Shown here piece by piece: positions 10,919 through 21,566 of a stretch of DNA of 64,000 bases. The stretch is from Isoetes taiwanensis (lineage: Eukaryota; Streptophyta; Lycopodiopsida; Isoetales; Isoetaceae): positions 18,176,372 to 18,240,371 of the forward strand of contig JAJEKV010000017.1 in NCBI GenBank assembly GCA_021234155.1, read 5' to 3'. Numbering within the stretch: position 1 is the first letter of the stretch; each line of letters begins with the position of its first letter. A program made the position numbers and the translations under genes. The notes beneath the pieces were generated by a model that saw only the letters and a list, made by a program, of their open reading frames with translations, was not told where the DNA came from and did no database searches.

Positions 10919-12605
10919 TTTTTTTATCGTCCACTGAGACCAATCGGCCTATGGGACCCAGAAGGAGCGCAGCAAACTTATTACTGTCCGGGTTAAAAAA
11001 CCCCCGCCCCGAAGGGTTTTCGAGGGAAAAACCGTGGCAGTAATAAGAATGCTGTCAAACTGTACAAGTATACATCATCATGAAATAAATGTATATGTAC
11101 ATGTCAAGTGCGTGCTCGAGGACATAGCTGATCTCGCATGTCCATGACCTCCTGAAGGTATGATCCTAGCATCCGTACGGATGCCGTGCTCAATGTCACA
11201 TGTAGCGGTGGCCGGGCGACCAACTCAAAGATAAGCGTCCGGATTTGATCATATCTTTGGGCAACTTTGAAGGGTATGAGATTCATCCTCAATGACTCCC
11301 ATTTGGCGGCATTGACAGAGCACGTCCTAACGTGGCTCACCAATCCATCCGCCTGTCTCAATTCGAAGATGATGTGCCCCAATGCGAATGGAGGCAATGA
11401 GTGCAAGGTCTTTTCATGGACAAGTGGGTGCGCGGGTAGCATTGTGGGCCTCGTTCCAATGTGGGATTTATGTGGCTATTTGGTAGTGTCTTTGTCTTGA
11501 CACGTTCAAGGGCACGCGGCATCCCAAAGCTTGCTTGATGAAGCAAGCGTCAAGATATTGCTTCAAGCTATGGCGATCGCCTCTGTTTGCACATGTATGC
11601 ACCACGTGCTCACGCACATTCCATCTAGCCATCCATTGAGCTCTCTTTTCCCTCCAAAGAGGCCTTGAGGCGTTGTGGCCCCATTGCCATGATATAAGCT
11701 AGTTTTGGGAGGCGGGCATCGTCCATGTTGACCACCTTACGAAAATAGACAATGTGGCGATCAAGGCCCTCACGAAGAGGCAAGAATCTGTTTCTGCAGT
11801 AGAATTTGATATGGGACTGTGGACTTCACCCCTAGTGCTCGTCATTACCAAAGGCTTTTCGCACTTTTGCTCCAAGTCATTCCAAGTAGCGAGGGATACT
11901 CTTGGGCCCCATACTTCAACCCCGTATAAAAGGACGGGCTCCACTAAGACTTTGAGCAGGTGTGTGATGGGTCCAATCATACAACTCAGCTCTATGACTA
12001 TTGTTTTGCATTGCATATAGTGCTTTCCAGCCCGCCGTAACTTCGTGGCCCGTATGGATGTGTCCCAAGTGCATAGTAGGCGGAAACTCCACTCCCAAAT
12101 ATTTGTATGTGGATGCTACTTCCACATTACGCCCTCGATAGCGGAAGGAGGGATCCTCGGTTTGTCGTGAAGATGATATGAAAACCACCTTAGTCTTGGC
12201 CAAGTTGGCGCCGCGCATATCGGTCGATTTGACAAAATGTGTCGAGGGCATCGAGATGTCGTTGCATGTCTGGCTGGTGTGTAAGCTAGGAGGTCCACAT
12301 CATCGGCATATATTAAGCTTGCTTGATGATCGGTAGAGAAGGTGAGCCCCGTAAGCCCCATTATCGACAAAGCCGACTCTTCAATTGATCAATGTAAAGC
12401 CCAAACAATGTTGGGGAGAGAGGGCATCCCTGGCGAACCCCGATACTACTATCAAATGGTTGGCTTGTCGGCTGCAACCGACCCGAGCATCTTTCATAAA
12501 GCCTGTACACTGCATTCTGCAAATCTACCGGAACCCCCAGCTGTCGCAATCTTGCCCATAGTTTTTCCCGAGGCACGAGGAGAGACTCATAACTCATTGG
12601 GCCTA
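10919..12605 (-). pseudogene. 5'-truncated LINE: reverse transcriptase and C-terminal region
   Basis: Non-LTR retrotransposon on the minus strand. From the right: LRQLGVPVDLQNAVYRLYER and IGVRQGCPLSPTLFGLYID (12,361-12,597), then in another frame ASLIYADDVDLLAYTP with the YADD catalytic motif (12,116-12,370). Next come STYKYLGVEF and KVLVEPVLLYGVEVWGP, the conserved segments after the RT palm, and a C-terminal part at 11,104-11,442. At least four frameshifts separate these pieces. A T-run at 10,919-10,926 is the probable poly(A) side. Endonuclease and ORF1 are absent. The YADDVDLLA/LFGLYID style differs from the L1-type LINEs at 33 and 57 kb and, from memory, is commoner in algae and non-seed plants. 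Confidence 0.8.
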
Positions 12606-12836
12606 AGCGGTTCTTATATTTCTTTTTTAAATAAACAATAGAATTAATACATATACACTAAAAAATACATCATAGAAAAATGCACAGCTATACTCTCCGA
12701 CCGAATTCCGCACTGTAACTACAGAGCAAAACGAAGGGACAGCAGCATAAGGTAGTTGAGAACAAAATGGCCCAGCTCTGTGATTGAATCGGCCTGGCCC
12801 AGCAAAATGCAAGATCCACAGCAAAATCAAAGCAAC

Positions 12837-14066
12837 ATGGCTGATAGGAATGGATTAGAACTGCATATACAGAGTCCATCCGCAGAACTAATGAAAACTA
12901 GTAGAAGGCCTGCAAGCAGAATTAGAGTAGGGCTTTTGATCTGGCATAATATAGTCACCATATTGGTCATTGCATATTTAGCAGCATTTGCAAATTATAT
13001 AAGGTTCAAAGTGACACTGTATGTGAAGGAGTATGAAGAACTGGTGAGAAGACCATGGCTGATAGTGCTACTGATATGTGAGATGGTGTATTTTATAGGA
13101 AAGCAATCGATTTATTGTTACCACCTGAGATATGTCCTAAGCCAGACCCACCATGCTTAGAAAACCACCCAACTGTGCATATACTGCTACCATGTTACAA
13201 GGAACCAACAGATGTGCCTATGACACAATTAGGGCTGCTCTTGCACTAGATTATCCGCCAGATAAATTCAAGGTGCTTGTTTTAGATGATGGAGGTGATG
13301 ATGATCTCAAAGCACACTATGAGGCATTGCAGACAGAGAGGCATTGCAAGCAGAAACTGTTGGCTAAAGGGTGCAATATTTGCGAAGATAAAAGGTAAGT
13401 ACACATTTAACTATGGTTCAACTCATTCCTGACCTATCATATCCTACACTATACTACATTACAAACAAGTTTTTCCATATTCACAGATATGATTCAATGC
13501 CTCCTAATTTATAAAATTCTACGTTACAAACGAGGTTTTTTTTTTTTGTATACTCACAGAGATAAATGTGCGCCCTGCAGATTCCAGGAGTTCCACATAA
13601 CTTGACATGTGGAAATCTCAACTATGGGCTTGCGCACTCAGATGCAGAATTTGTAGTTATGATGGACGCTGACATGATTCTTCACCCTTCCTTTTTGCAA
13701 ATCCTTTTGCCACATATTGTCTACAGTCCGCATGTTTCCTTTGTTCAAATTCCTCAATCATTTTACAATCTTCCTGCAGGAGACCCACTAAATGATGCCT
13801 GTATTTTTGGGTACGACAGAGTCATGGTTCACAAATAACCTAAACTGTGTTCCATGCGTAGGAACAGGGGCCATATTCCGGCGAAAAAAATTAGACAAAA
13901 TTGGAGGATTCCAGCCCCAGTCCATTACAGAAGACACCATGACCCCTTAGTCCCTTACGCTCTGTTTAACGACGGATTTACATCTGTCTACCTTACAAGA
14001 AAGCTTCAAATAGGCCTAACACCCTTGACCTTTGAGGGCTACATAAAGCAACGGCTTTTAGAGTAG
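12837..14066 (+). pseudogene. GT2-family glycosyltransferase (cellulose-synthase-like), frameshifted
   Basis: Processive family-2 glycosyltransferases use a UDP-sugar at a membrane-embedded site. From the ATG at 12,837, the N-terminus has two membrane segments (GLLIWHNIVTILVIAYLAAF and a second around WLIVLLICEMVYFIG). After a frameshift near 13,115 it reads HILLPCYKEPTDVP; after a second near 13,215, TIRAALALDYP and VLVLDDGGDDD (first Asp site). An intron follows, with donor AAAAGGTAAGT at 13,394 and acceptor CAG near 13,580. Then come GNLNYGLAHSDAEF, MMDADMILHPSF (the DxD site) and, after a further frameshift at about 13,835, TGAIFRRKKLDKIGGFQ and SITEDT (third Asp). One more frameshift gives FEGYIKQR, where the Q(Q/R)xRW motif begins, but W is lost to a stop. 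With at least four breaks and a lost 3' half it cannot be functional. Confidence 0.8.
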
Positions 14067-16139
14067 TAGATCTGAGCAACAGAAATGGGGCAGAGCGATC
14101 ACCATCTTAGAACCACATGCACATATAAATTTGAATGCGGCCACTTACTCGCCCCTCGTGCTAGTCGGCTGTAGCTTGTTGTGGTCAGTCGGATCCTTGG
14201 GCGCATAGTGCTAGGGATAGGGGATGGCTTGCAGAGCAAGAAAGGACAATGAAGTGCAAATGAAAAGTGAGAAGTGCAACACGTGTGAGCCGGGGAGCTA
14301 GTTTCAAAGAAAATACATCAAACAAGATATGAGGACAGAAAATGAAAATGCATTATCTAAGAGTGGTAGATATAATAAACGCAATTCTTTTCCACCATAA
14401 ATCTTAAAGTCTTTTCTTTTATAGAGTGGTATTATTATTGTGTGTGTATTTGTAAACTAGTTTGTCTAGCATGGATGTTAAAAATGTTCCTCTTTCTTCT
14501 TCATCTATGAAAAAGAACTAAAAGAAGTTTGCTTTTAGTGTTCTTCTGCAGCTCTCATTGAAAGACCTTTTGGACCGACTATATTTCCTCCTCCAACAAT
14601 CCTTGAGCTCTCATTTCTCAAATAAGACTTTGTGTCACATACATTAATTAAGATGCAATAACATAAATTAAAGGTACCTCTAGAGCTTATGCAACATGGT
14701 AAATTGGTCCACTTACATATTTGTATCGTCAAACTCCAATTCTGGTAAGGGACTCGCAAAGAACAGAAAAACTGGCCGATAAATAGGCTTGTCATTCATC
14801 ACAGCAACAGTATACAATATGTGGGAAAATCTGAATGGGGAGCTGACTATAGGAAGAATGTCTAGCTACTCCATAAATGAAATAAGAAAATATGCAAAGG
14901 CAAGAGAAAGCACAGTTTCATTATTTTTGGACAATACCTAAATTTGTGGACTTTTTTTGGAAATCTTGCTTCAGTGACAGTTTTCATACACTAACAGACA
15001 TCCCCAATGAATGCTTCAGCAACAACCATGTACAACTAGATAGAAGGAGGAGCCCAAGCATAATCGATAGTCTCTATCTCAATGCGGTCACTAGCAGTCA
15101 ATGCCCTCCATCTCTTCTTCCAACAATTGACATAATTAGAAGGAACATAAGCAAGAGTTCTATCCTCTATCTTTTAACCTCTATACTCGAATCCAGATGA
15201 TAGACCAACATAACCAGGAGTGATGGTAGCAAGTGATTCAGGTACTGCAACTCTCCATTTGTCACAAACATGAAAGCTAGAGGGCCATTGTGCCTGATCA
15301 ACCTCTCATCACCATCAGAGATGTCCTCCTCCATGCATCCCCTTCCAGTCTAGAACCTTAAAAAAGAGGTAGGGCACATGTTTATTGGGAATATATGAAA
15401 GATATAAAAACACATACCTATTTCTGTTCTGTACAAATGCATTATCCAATTGCAAGAAGAAAATCATGGCAAGACCTTTATAGATGATGGGCCATCCATG
15501 AAGGTCTTACCATGAGCTGATGGACCATCCATAAATGTCCTATTGTAAGTACCATACCACCAGTAGATAATGTGCCAATCTTTGATGAAAATGCCCACTT
15601 GTCGCAAAGTGCAGTAGCCCAAGATGGCATGTTGCCTTATTGCAGTAGTCCATATATAATGAAACAGTCCAGGAAAGAAAGTTGAGATTGATAGGCAGAT
15701 AGAACCCATTGTCTTCAATCCTAGGAACTAGTCACAGATGCATCATCCGCGTTTGTAAAGGATATAAACCCCTTTCCCGTAGGTATAGAATCAGAAGAGT
15801 ATCAGATTTTACATTCTAAAGCAATTAAAATATACCTGGTTAATAATGTCATCCTGTTACTATCTTTCACTCGCCTCCGTTTGTTGTTCGAGGGTGCTAG
15901 CTCGACATCAATCTCATGCACATCATCTTGGTTCCAGAGGATGAAGGGGCCTTTAGCCTCCTCTAGGGTATGTCATATCACCTCATGATCATTGTGTCAA
16001 TGCAGGCCATAATAAGACAAGAGAAAACCAAAGGAGATCAATGTTCCATGAGATATTAAAATTAACCTAAAAGTACTCTAGAATTGCAATAGAACATGCT
16101 AACAAAAACGCCTTGTAGAGGCAAAGAGCCTACATGAAG
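14067..16139. other. Gene-free stretch
   Basis: About 2 kb with only short, unconvincing frames on both strands and no recognised domain, RNA gene or transposon end. Confidence 0.4.
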
Positions 16140-16910
16140 ACACATGCATAGTACTTCAAATTGGGCACCTACCCAATTTGAGTGCCGCCACTGACAAGGA
16201 AAACACATACATGATGGTTTGAGTCCCTCCGGTGACAGGGTGCATGGTACTTCAAATTGGGCGCCTGCCCAATTTGAGTGCCTCCACTGACAAGGAAAAT
16301 ACATAGGTGATGGTACTTCAAATTGGGCGCCTGCCCAATTTGAGCGCCTCCACTAACAAAGAAAACACATGCATGATGGTACTTCAAATTGGGCGCCTGC
16401 CCGATTTGAGTCCTCCGGTAAGATGCATGGTACTTCAAATTGGGCGCCTGCCCAATTTGAGTGCCTCCACTGACAAGGAAAATACATAGATGATGGTACT
16501 TCAAATTGGGTGCCTGCCCAATTTGTGTGCCTCCACTAACAAAGAAAACACATGCATGATGGTACTTCAAATTGGGCGCCTGCCCAATTTGAGTCCTCCG
16601 GTAAGATGCATGGTACTTCAAATTGGGCGCCTGCCCAATTTGAGTGCCTCCATTGACAAAGAAAACACATGCACGATGGTACTTTAAATTGGGCGCCTGC
16701 CCAATTTGAGTGCCTCCAGTGACAAGGGAAGATATATGCATGGTACTTCAAAAGTGGGCGCCTGCCCAATTTGAGTGGCTCCAGTGACAAGGGAAGACAC
16801 ATGCATGGTACTTTAAATTGGGCGCCTGCCCAATTTGAGTGCCTCCGGTGACAAGAAGGGCTCATGGCATGGTACTCAAATTGGGCGCCTGCCCAATTTC
16901 AGTATGCCAA
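16140..16910. repeat. Tandem array of 22-nt palindromes (GGGC family), 12 copies
   Basis: Each unit contains a 22-nt inverted repeat with arms AAATTGGGC and GCCCAATTT around GCCT, followed by GAGTGCCTCCACTGACAAGG-like spacer and GCATGGTACTTC. Copies start at 16158, 16254, 16320, 16386, 16437, 16503, 16569, 16620, 16686, 16751, 16815 and 16878. Spacing is 66-66-51 repeated twice (a 183-bp higher-order unit), then 66, 65, 64, 63. Because 66 and 51 are multiples of three, the minus strand stays open for 190 codons (16,169-16,741) with the repeat TQIGQAPNLKYH; no start context or family supports a real protein. Further dispersed copies lie at 25.4 and 56.6-57.0 kb. Confidence 0.9.
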
Positions 16911-17634
16911 TTGACATGACAAAGATTTTCATGTATAGTCTGGGTGCCTCACAAGCATGTTTATATTCCATGATCTCACATGTCACGACTCAATGAGGCA
17001 TACAAAGTTTGCATCTCCAAATTTAATGTCACATCTAAAAATGGCATTCATAGATTTAAATATGACATAGTGCAGAACAAAACAAGAAAGAAAGAAAGAT
17101 CCTTGCACATGTAGTGAAAGTAGTATTGGAACGTGAAGATATGACAAACGAATTCAAAACAAGTTGAACATTCAATGAGAGTAATAGTGGAGTGTGAAGA
17201 CTCAACCAAAAAAGGCAAAGCTCCCTAAAAAATAAGAATTATAGTTTAGATTTTGATTTCCTATTGCATTTTGCCTTTGCGGTTACCTAAAATTACAAAC
17301 ATTTGCAAAGTACTAACCTTGGGAGAGAATAGTGCCATCTAGAGCTTCCCCAACGGTAGACAAAGAAAGGCAAGATTGATGAGCCAATATGGGCTCAAAA
17401 CCATGGGGATATGGGACTAGGGGGGAAATTTAAATTCAAATTCAATTTCCCCCCATCAGATTTGGGGCACGTGTGAACATTTGAATTTCAAATGGACTTC
17501 AATGTTGCCCACACACGCATTTAAAAAAGTATTTATTGTGGTGGGACCAATTGGGTCCCGCCTAAAGAGACGTAAATACTTGGTAAAAGTATCCCTATTA
17601 AAAAGTGTCTTGTCCATTATTATTTAAATTAATA
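16911..17634. other. Gene-free, AT-rich stretch with short inverted repeats
   Basis: No gene. 17,410-17,455 has GGGGGGAAATTT ... AATTTCCCCCC arms around an AT core, and 17,528-17,585 has AAGTATTTA/TAAATACTT arms enclosing GGGACC and GGTCCC. These look like remnants of foldback or MITE-type elements. Confidence 0.4.
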
Positions 17635-17700
17635 CATTACAAGAAATTTATCACGGCGGCCAAGTCCGCCGCGAACATTTCTTTGGTTCCAAACCTGTGA
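17635..17700 (+). repeat. CACTA-like terminal motif
   Basis: CATTACAAGAAATTTATCAC, then arms GGCGGCC and GTCCGCC and GCGAACATTT, closely matching 10,427-10,480. One base differs from CACTAC. No inverted partner end was identified. Confidence 0.5.
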
Positions 17701-17863
17701 GGTTGGACCCACTATTAACGTATAGTGTAATCTGACAAACATCACACAAATTTATAATGGTGTGGATGTCGAATTTGATGTAAGTTTGAAGCCTAAGAAA
17801 TTTAATCCAGGCTCAAGCTGTCGCTAGAATTTTGAGAATATGCCTATGTCATCATTTTGTTCA

Positions 17864-17889
17864 AAAGTCGTATTTAATTAAAGTGGGAC
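17864..17889 (+). repeat. Left copy of a 26-bp inverted repeat
   Basis: Identical, in inverse, to 21,541-21,566, 3.65 kb away. The core is AAAGTCGTATTTAATT followed by AAAGTGGGAC. Sequences outside the arms are only loosely similar, so it may be the ends of a transposon or a diverged larger inverted duplication. Confidence 0.75.
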
Positions 17890-18347
17890 AAATCTCGAAC
17901 TTTGGGACTCGGACTGAAAATGGGACTCATACCCCAGAAAAAAAATTTCTAAATTGATTGCTTGAATAGAAATTTACAAACAACAATAACATTTACAAAC
18001 AACAAACCGAGAAAAGAAGGGGAGACGATGGAGAAAGAATGGTAGGAAGGAAGGAGATGATGGAGGGAGGCTGGGCAAAGGGGGGAGGGCTAGGGACAAG
18101 GATTAAAGGGGCAAAGAGAGTTTGGAGGGGGAGAGATCTCCCCTTCAAAAAATAAATGAAAATTAAATATTATAAATTAAAGAGAAATTAAATCTCATAT
18201 TAAAAATAAAAATTAAATATTACAAGAAAATAAAATAAATTATTACTAAATTAAATAGGAGTATTCTATTCTCGACTCACTAGTCGAGAAGCCATAAGGC
18301 AACCTTCTCTTCGCAGGAATAGCCAAGCTTTTGGCTATGATGATGGC

Positions 18348-18465
18348 TTCTCTTTTCGTCTTCAAATCCGCCCAAATGGAGGGTCGTAGTGCTGAGAAAC
18401 AGAGGTTCTCTTTTCGTCTTCAAATCCACACAAATGGAGGCTCGTAGTGCTGAGAAACGAGGACT
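18348..18465. repeat. 58-bp tandem duplication
   Basis: Two units starting TTCTCTTTTCGTCTTCAAAT at 18,348 and 18,406, differing at a few positions. No coding assignment. A 22-nt palindrome of the CTCGACT family lies just upstream at 18,269-18,290. Confidence 0.7.
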
Positions 18466-18949
18466 CTAAGAGGACTCTAAGAAATGGGTAGTAGCCAGAT
18501 GGAAGTAGGTAAACAAAACAAACAGAAGAAACAGCTGCAGGTGTATTTAGCAAAGCGGAAGTGACATCGCCATAGCCATAGCCAGAGTACAGCTTCTTGG
18601 GCTTCTTGCCGGAGCAAAAACACGGCATCCCAGTTGGTATATTGGGTCCAGAAATTCTAATTCTAAGATTAGAACAGATATGGAGCCAGATGATCAAGAT
18701 TTGGGCACTTTATGAGATAACGAATCTAGCAAGAGGTAGCCAGAAGAAGCTTCATAAGCAGAAATTCCAAGCTTTACCAAGGCCAGTTACGCACAAAGAC
18801 TCTGCAATAGCATCCTCATTTCGTTATTTTACTGCTCAATGAAACTGAAAAATGCTTTGAAAATCACCTGCGAAGGTTTCCTTTGTTGAAGCCGAAGCTG
18901 CTGTTGATGATGATGCCCACCCAAAACGCTAAGAATATGACAAGGAACA

Positions 18950-19045
18950 GAGGAAGGCTTATCCGAGGCTTATCTTGAGGAAGGTGCATCCGAGGCTTAT
19001 CTTGAGGAAGGCTTGATCCGAGGCTTATCTTGAGGAAGGCGCTGG
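18950..19045. repeat. Short tandem repeat, about three units
   Basis: ATCCGAGGCTTATCTTGAGG occurs three times in a row with 27-29-bp spacing, preceded by a partial unit. The surrounding 18.5-19.6 kb has no supported gene. Confidence 0.7.
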
Positions 19046-19654
19046 CGAAGGGCCATCTGCTCCACCAACAATGGCACCAGTCGGACCAAGAGGTTCAAGA
19101 GGCTCGAAACAGGGGAAAGCAACGCATGGAAAACAGAAGTTATTCATTTGTAAATGCCCCCAGCTCCAGCAACTGTCCCGATGCTCCAAAGCTTTAGGAG
19201 CTCAAGCTTTGGCGCTGTAGCCTGACTATTTCCACATGGCTTCCTCAAGCAGAAGGTTCCCAGATACACCATTTTATTTCTTGCACCAAGGCCGGTGCCG
19301 ATTAACAGTGAGAGGATGTGATAAGAAAGCTTGGGCTCAGTAAAAGACCCACGAGATGTGTCGACCAGAGCAGGGCAAATCGGCCAAGCCGAAATTGATT
19401 TTATCAGAAGAATGAGCAAGCTAGGATGCGGTTTTTTTTGTGCAAATCGGTCTTGTGGCAGGTAGAAGGTCTTGTAGCATGTAGAAACTGCTTCGCAGAG
19501 AATTTAAAAGCCTATGAAGGACTGAATCAATGAAAATCGGGACTGGGTCAAAAGTCGTGGAAGCTTTTTTTGGTTATGGTCAATTTAGGTGGGAGCTATG
19601 GCTATGGAGCTTCTTCCGGAAACAAGGAGTCCAATGGTACAAAGGATCTTCGTC

Positions 19655-19915
19655 TCAAAGGTATGTACCAAATTTTAAAATTCAAGCATGGGCGGGAAAA
19701 AAAGGCGGGGTATTAGAAAAAAGGGGGTGAAATAATACGTTAAAAAAGAAAGTGTATGTATCAAATTTTAAAATTCAAGCATGGCGGAAAAAAAAGGCGG
19801 GGTATTAGAAAAAAAAGGGTATGTACCAAATTTTAAAATTCAAGCATGGGAAAAAAAAGGCGGGGTATTAGAAAAAAGGGGGTAAAATAATACGTTGAAA
19901 AAGAAAGTGTAAAAT
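19655..19915. repeat. Tandem repeat, three units of about 65-95 bp
   Basis: GTATGTACCAAATTTTAAAA-type units start near 19,660, 19,754 and 19,820, each followed by TTCAAGCATGG and AAAAGGCGGGGTATTAGAAA. The third copy also keeps the GGGGGT(G/A)AAATAATACGTT end of the first. 19,916-20,320 is AT-rich with GGTTTAATGCATA-like degenerate repeats and no gene. Confidence 0.7.
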
Positions 19916-20319
19916 AAATGCTAATAATATAGGATTATATTTTGACGTATCCCAATTTCACTTTTTATGTGTGTGCTACTATGTTCATACGTTAAACATT
20001 ATGTTGCCATGGTGCACGTTTTCTAGGCATATATTCTTATTCTAAAGTAAAAATTTAACTTCACGAAGATCGCGATATATTTTACACCTTGTTTAACCCA
20101 TTTTGAAGGTTTAAGACACAAAATGGGGACAAGTACATATTAATAGGTCTAATGCATATTAATAGATTTAATGCATAGGTCTAATAGGCTCTCATAGGTT
20201 TAATGCACATGTTTACATTGGTTTAATCATTTCAATGTGCTTTCATAGGTATATTACATAAATTTACATATTTTTAATGTATAGCTTTCATAGGTTTAAT
20301 GCATAGGTTTAGATTGGTT

Positions 20320-20860
20320 TAGATTTTGAGTCGAGAAAGGCTCTCAGACTTGTGTTTTTCACTCTAAGCTGCCCTTCTCGACTCGCGAGTCGAGAAAGGA
20401 CATTAGAGGGGGCTTAGGGTCTTTCTCGACTCGCGAGTTGAGAAAAACCCTCAAACAAAAAAAAAAATTTCTTGTTAAAAAAAAAGGGGAAAAAAGGCCT
20501 TCTGACCCCTAAAACCTGCGTTTTTCGCTTTGAGCTGCCTTTCGATTTCATGAGTCGAAAACTATCTTCGACCCCTAAAACCTGCGTTTTTAAGCTTTGG
20601 TTGCCTTTCTCGACTAATACTTGAGTCGAGAAAAGGCCTTAAATACCCTAAAACCTGCGTTTTTAAGCTTTGGTGCCCTTTCTCGACTTCGCGAAAGTCG
20701 AGAAAGGCCTTCTGACCCTAAAACTGCGTTTTTCACTTTGTCTTTGCCTTTTCGACTTCGCGAAATCGAGAAAGGCCTATTTCGAATGTTTTTCCCTTCG
20801 AAGCCGCCTTTCTCGACTTCGAGGAGTCGAAAGGCTCTCGCTTTGTATTTTCAAAATGGC
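20320..20860. repeat. Array of 22-nt-class palindromes (CTCGACT family)
   Basis: About eight hairpin units with arms TTCTCGACT and AGTCGAGAA. Clear ones lie at 20,375-20,396 (a perfect 22-nt palindrome through CGCG), 20,423-20,444, 20,606-20,634, 20,680-20,704, 20,750-20,772 and 20,810-20,833. Spacers carry CCCTAAAACCTGCGTTTTTA and AAGGCCTT. Unit spacing is 48-75 bp. A solitary member with loop CACT lies at 18,269-18,290. Confidence 0.85.
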
Positions 20861-21540
20861 CCTAAGAACTGTGTTTTATTTTATTTTTTTTGCCTGTAGC
20901 ATCACTTGACTAACTTGATTTTGTCTTTTGCAGTCCTTATCTCGACCAGATAGTACATCCTTGGCAGCAATGAAAAGACCAGTTCATTGAAGAAAGGTGC
21001 CGAGAAGAGGGTGGTGACATCAATTGGACATACAAGCACGTGGCCCATGAAGGAACTCCTCATACAAAATCTATCGTCTGTAAGTTGCTCCGTGACTTGG
21101 AGGGCGCGGTTCATGTGTGAAGAGGGTGTAATCATTGTGCCCATAAGGCCACTATGGTCTCTTCACCCACTGTAATATATATTGTAATGAGCCCATTTAT
21201 AAATATAAGGTATCTCAAAACTAGTATTTTTTGGTGATTAAGGAAACAATTTGCTTAATTTTTGTTGGAACTTGTGATCTCTTGTCTACCCACCTAAGAA
21301 AATAGAGCCAAAATGTTCAACTAAGAATCTTTTTCAACTAGAACTTTGGTTTCAATCTGTAATGAAATTCCTATGTTTGAGTTGCATTGTTCTTGTTCTC
21401 GACTCTCTATCGGAGAAAACTGGAAGAAAGCTTGGATGCACACTAACAGACAAAAATTCGAATTAAGGACAGTTTTCGAGTCGGGGTGCTCCTTTTTGTG
21501 TAAAATAACAGGGTTCCGAAAAAAAGTGGGAATGGAATGA

Positions 21541-21566
21541 GTCCCACTTTAATTAAATACGACTTT
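21541..21566 (-). repeat. Right copy of the 26-bp inverted repeat
   Basis: Exact reverse complement of 17,864-17,889. It starts GTCCCACTTTAATTAAATAC. Confidence 0.75.

Noticed and set aside
10919-12645. Target site duplication AATAGAAT around the older LINE
   Set aside because: The left side is a (GAATA)n run and the right match is short and offset, so the match is not meaningful.
16169-16741. 190-codon minus-strand ORF with a repeated TQIGQAPNLKYH motif
   Set aside because: It is open only because the tandem units are multiples of three (66 and 51 bp); the conserved element is the DNA palindrome, and no start context, domain or codon bias supports a protein.
16140-16910. CRISPR-like regular repeats
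   Set aside because: Spacers are themselves repeated and similar, the context is a plant nuclear genome, and no cas genes exist.
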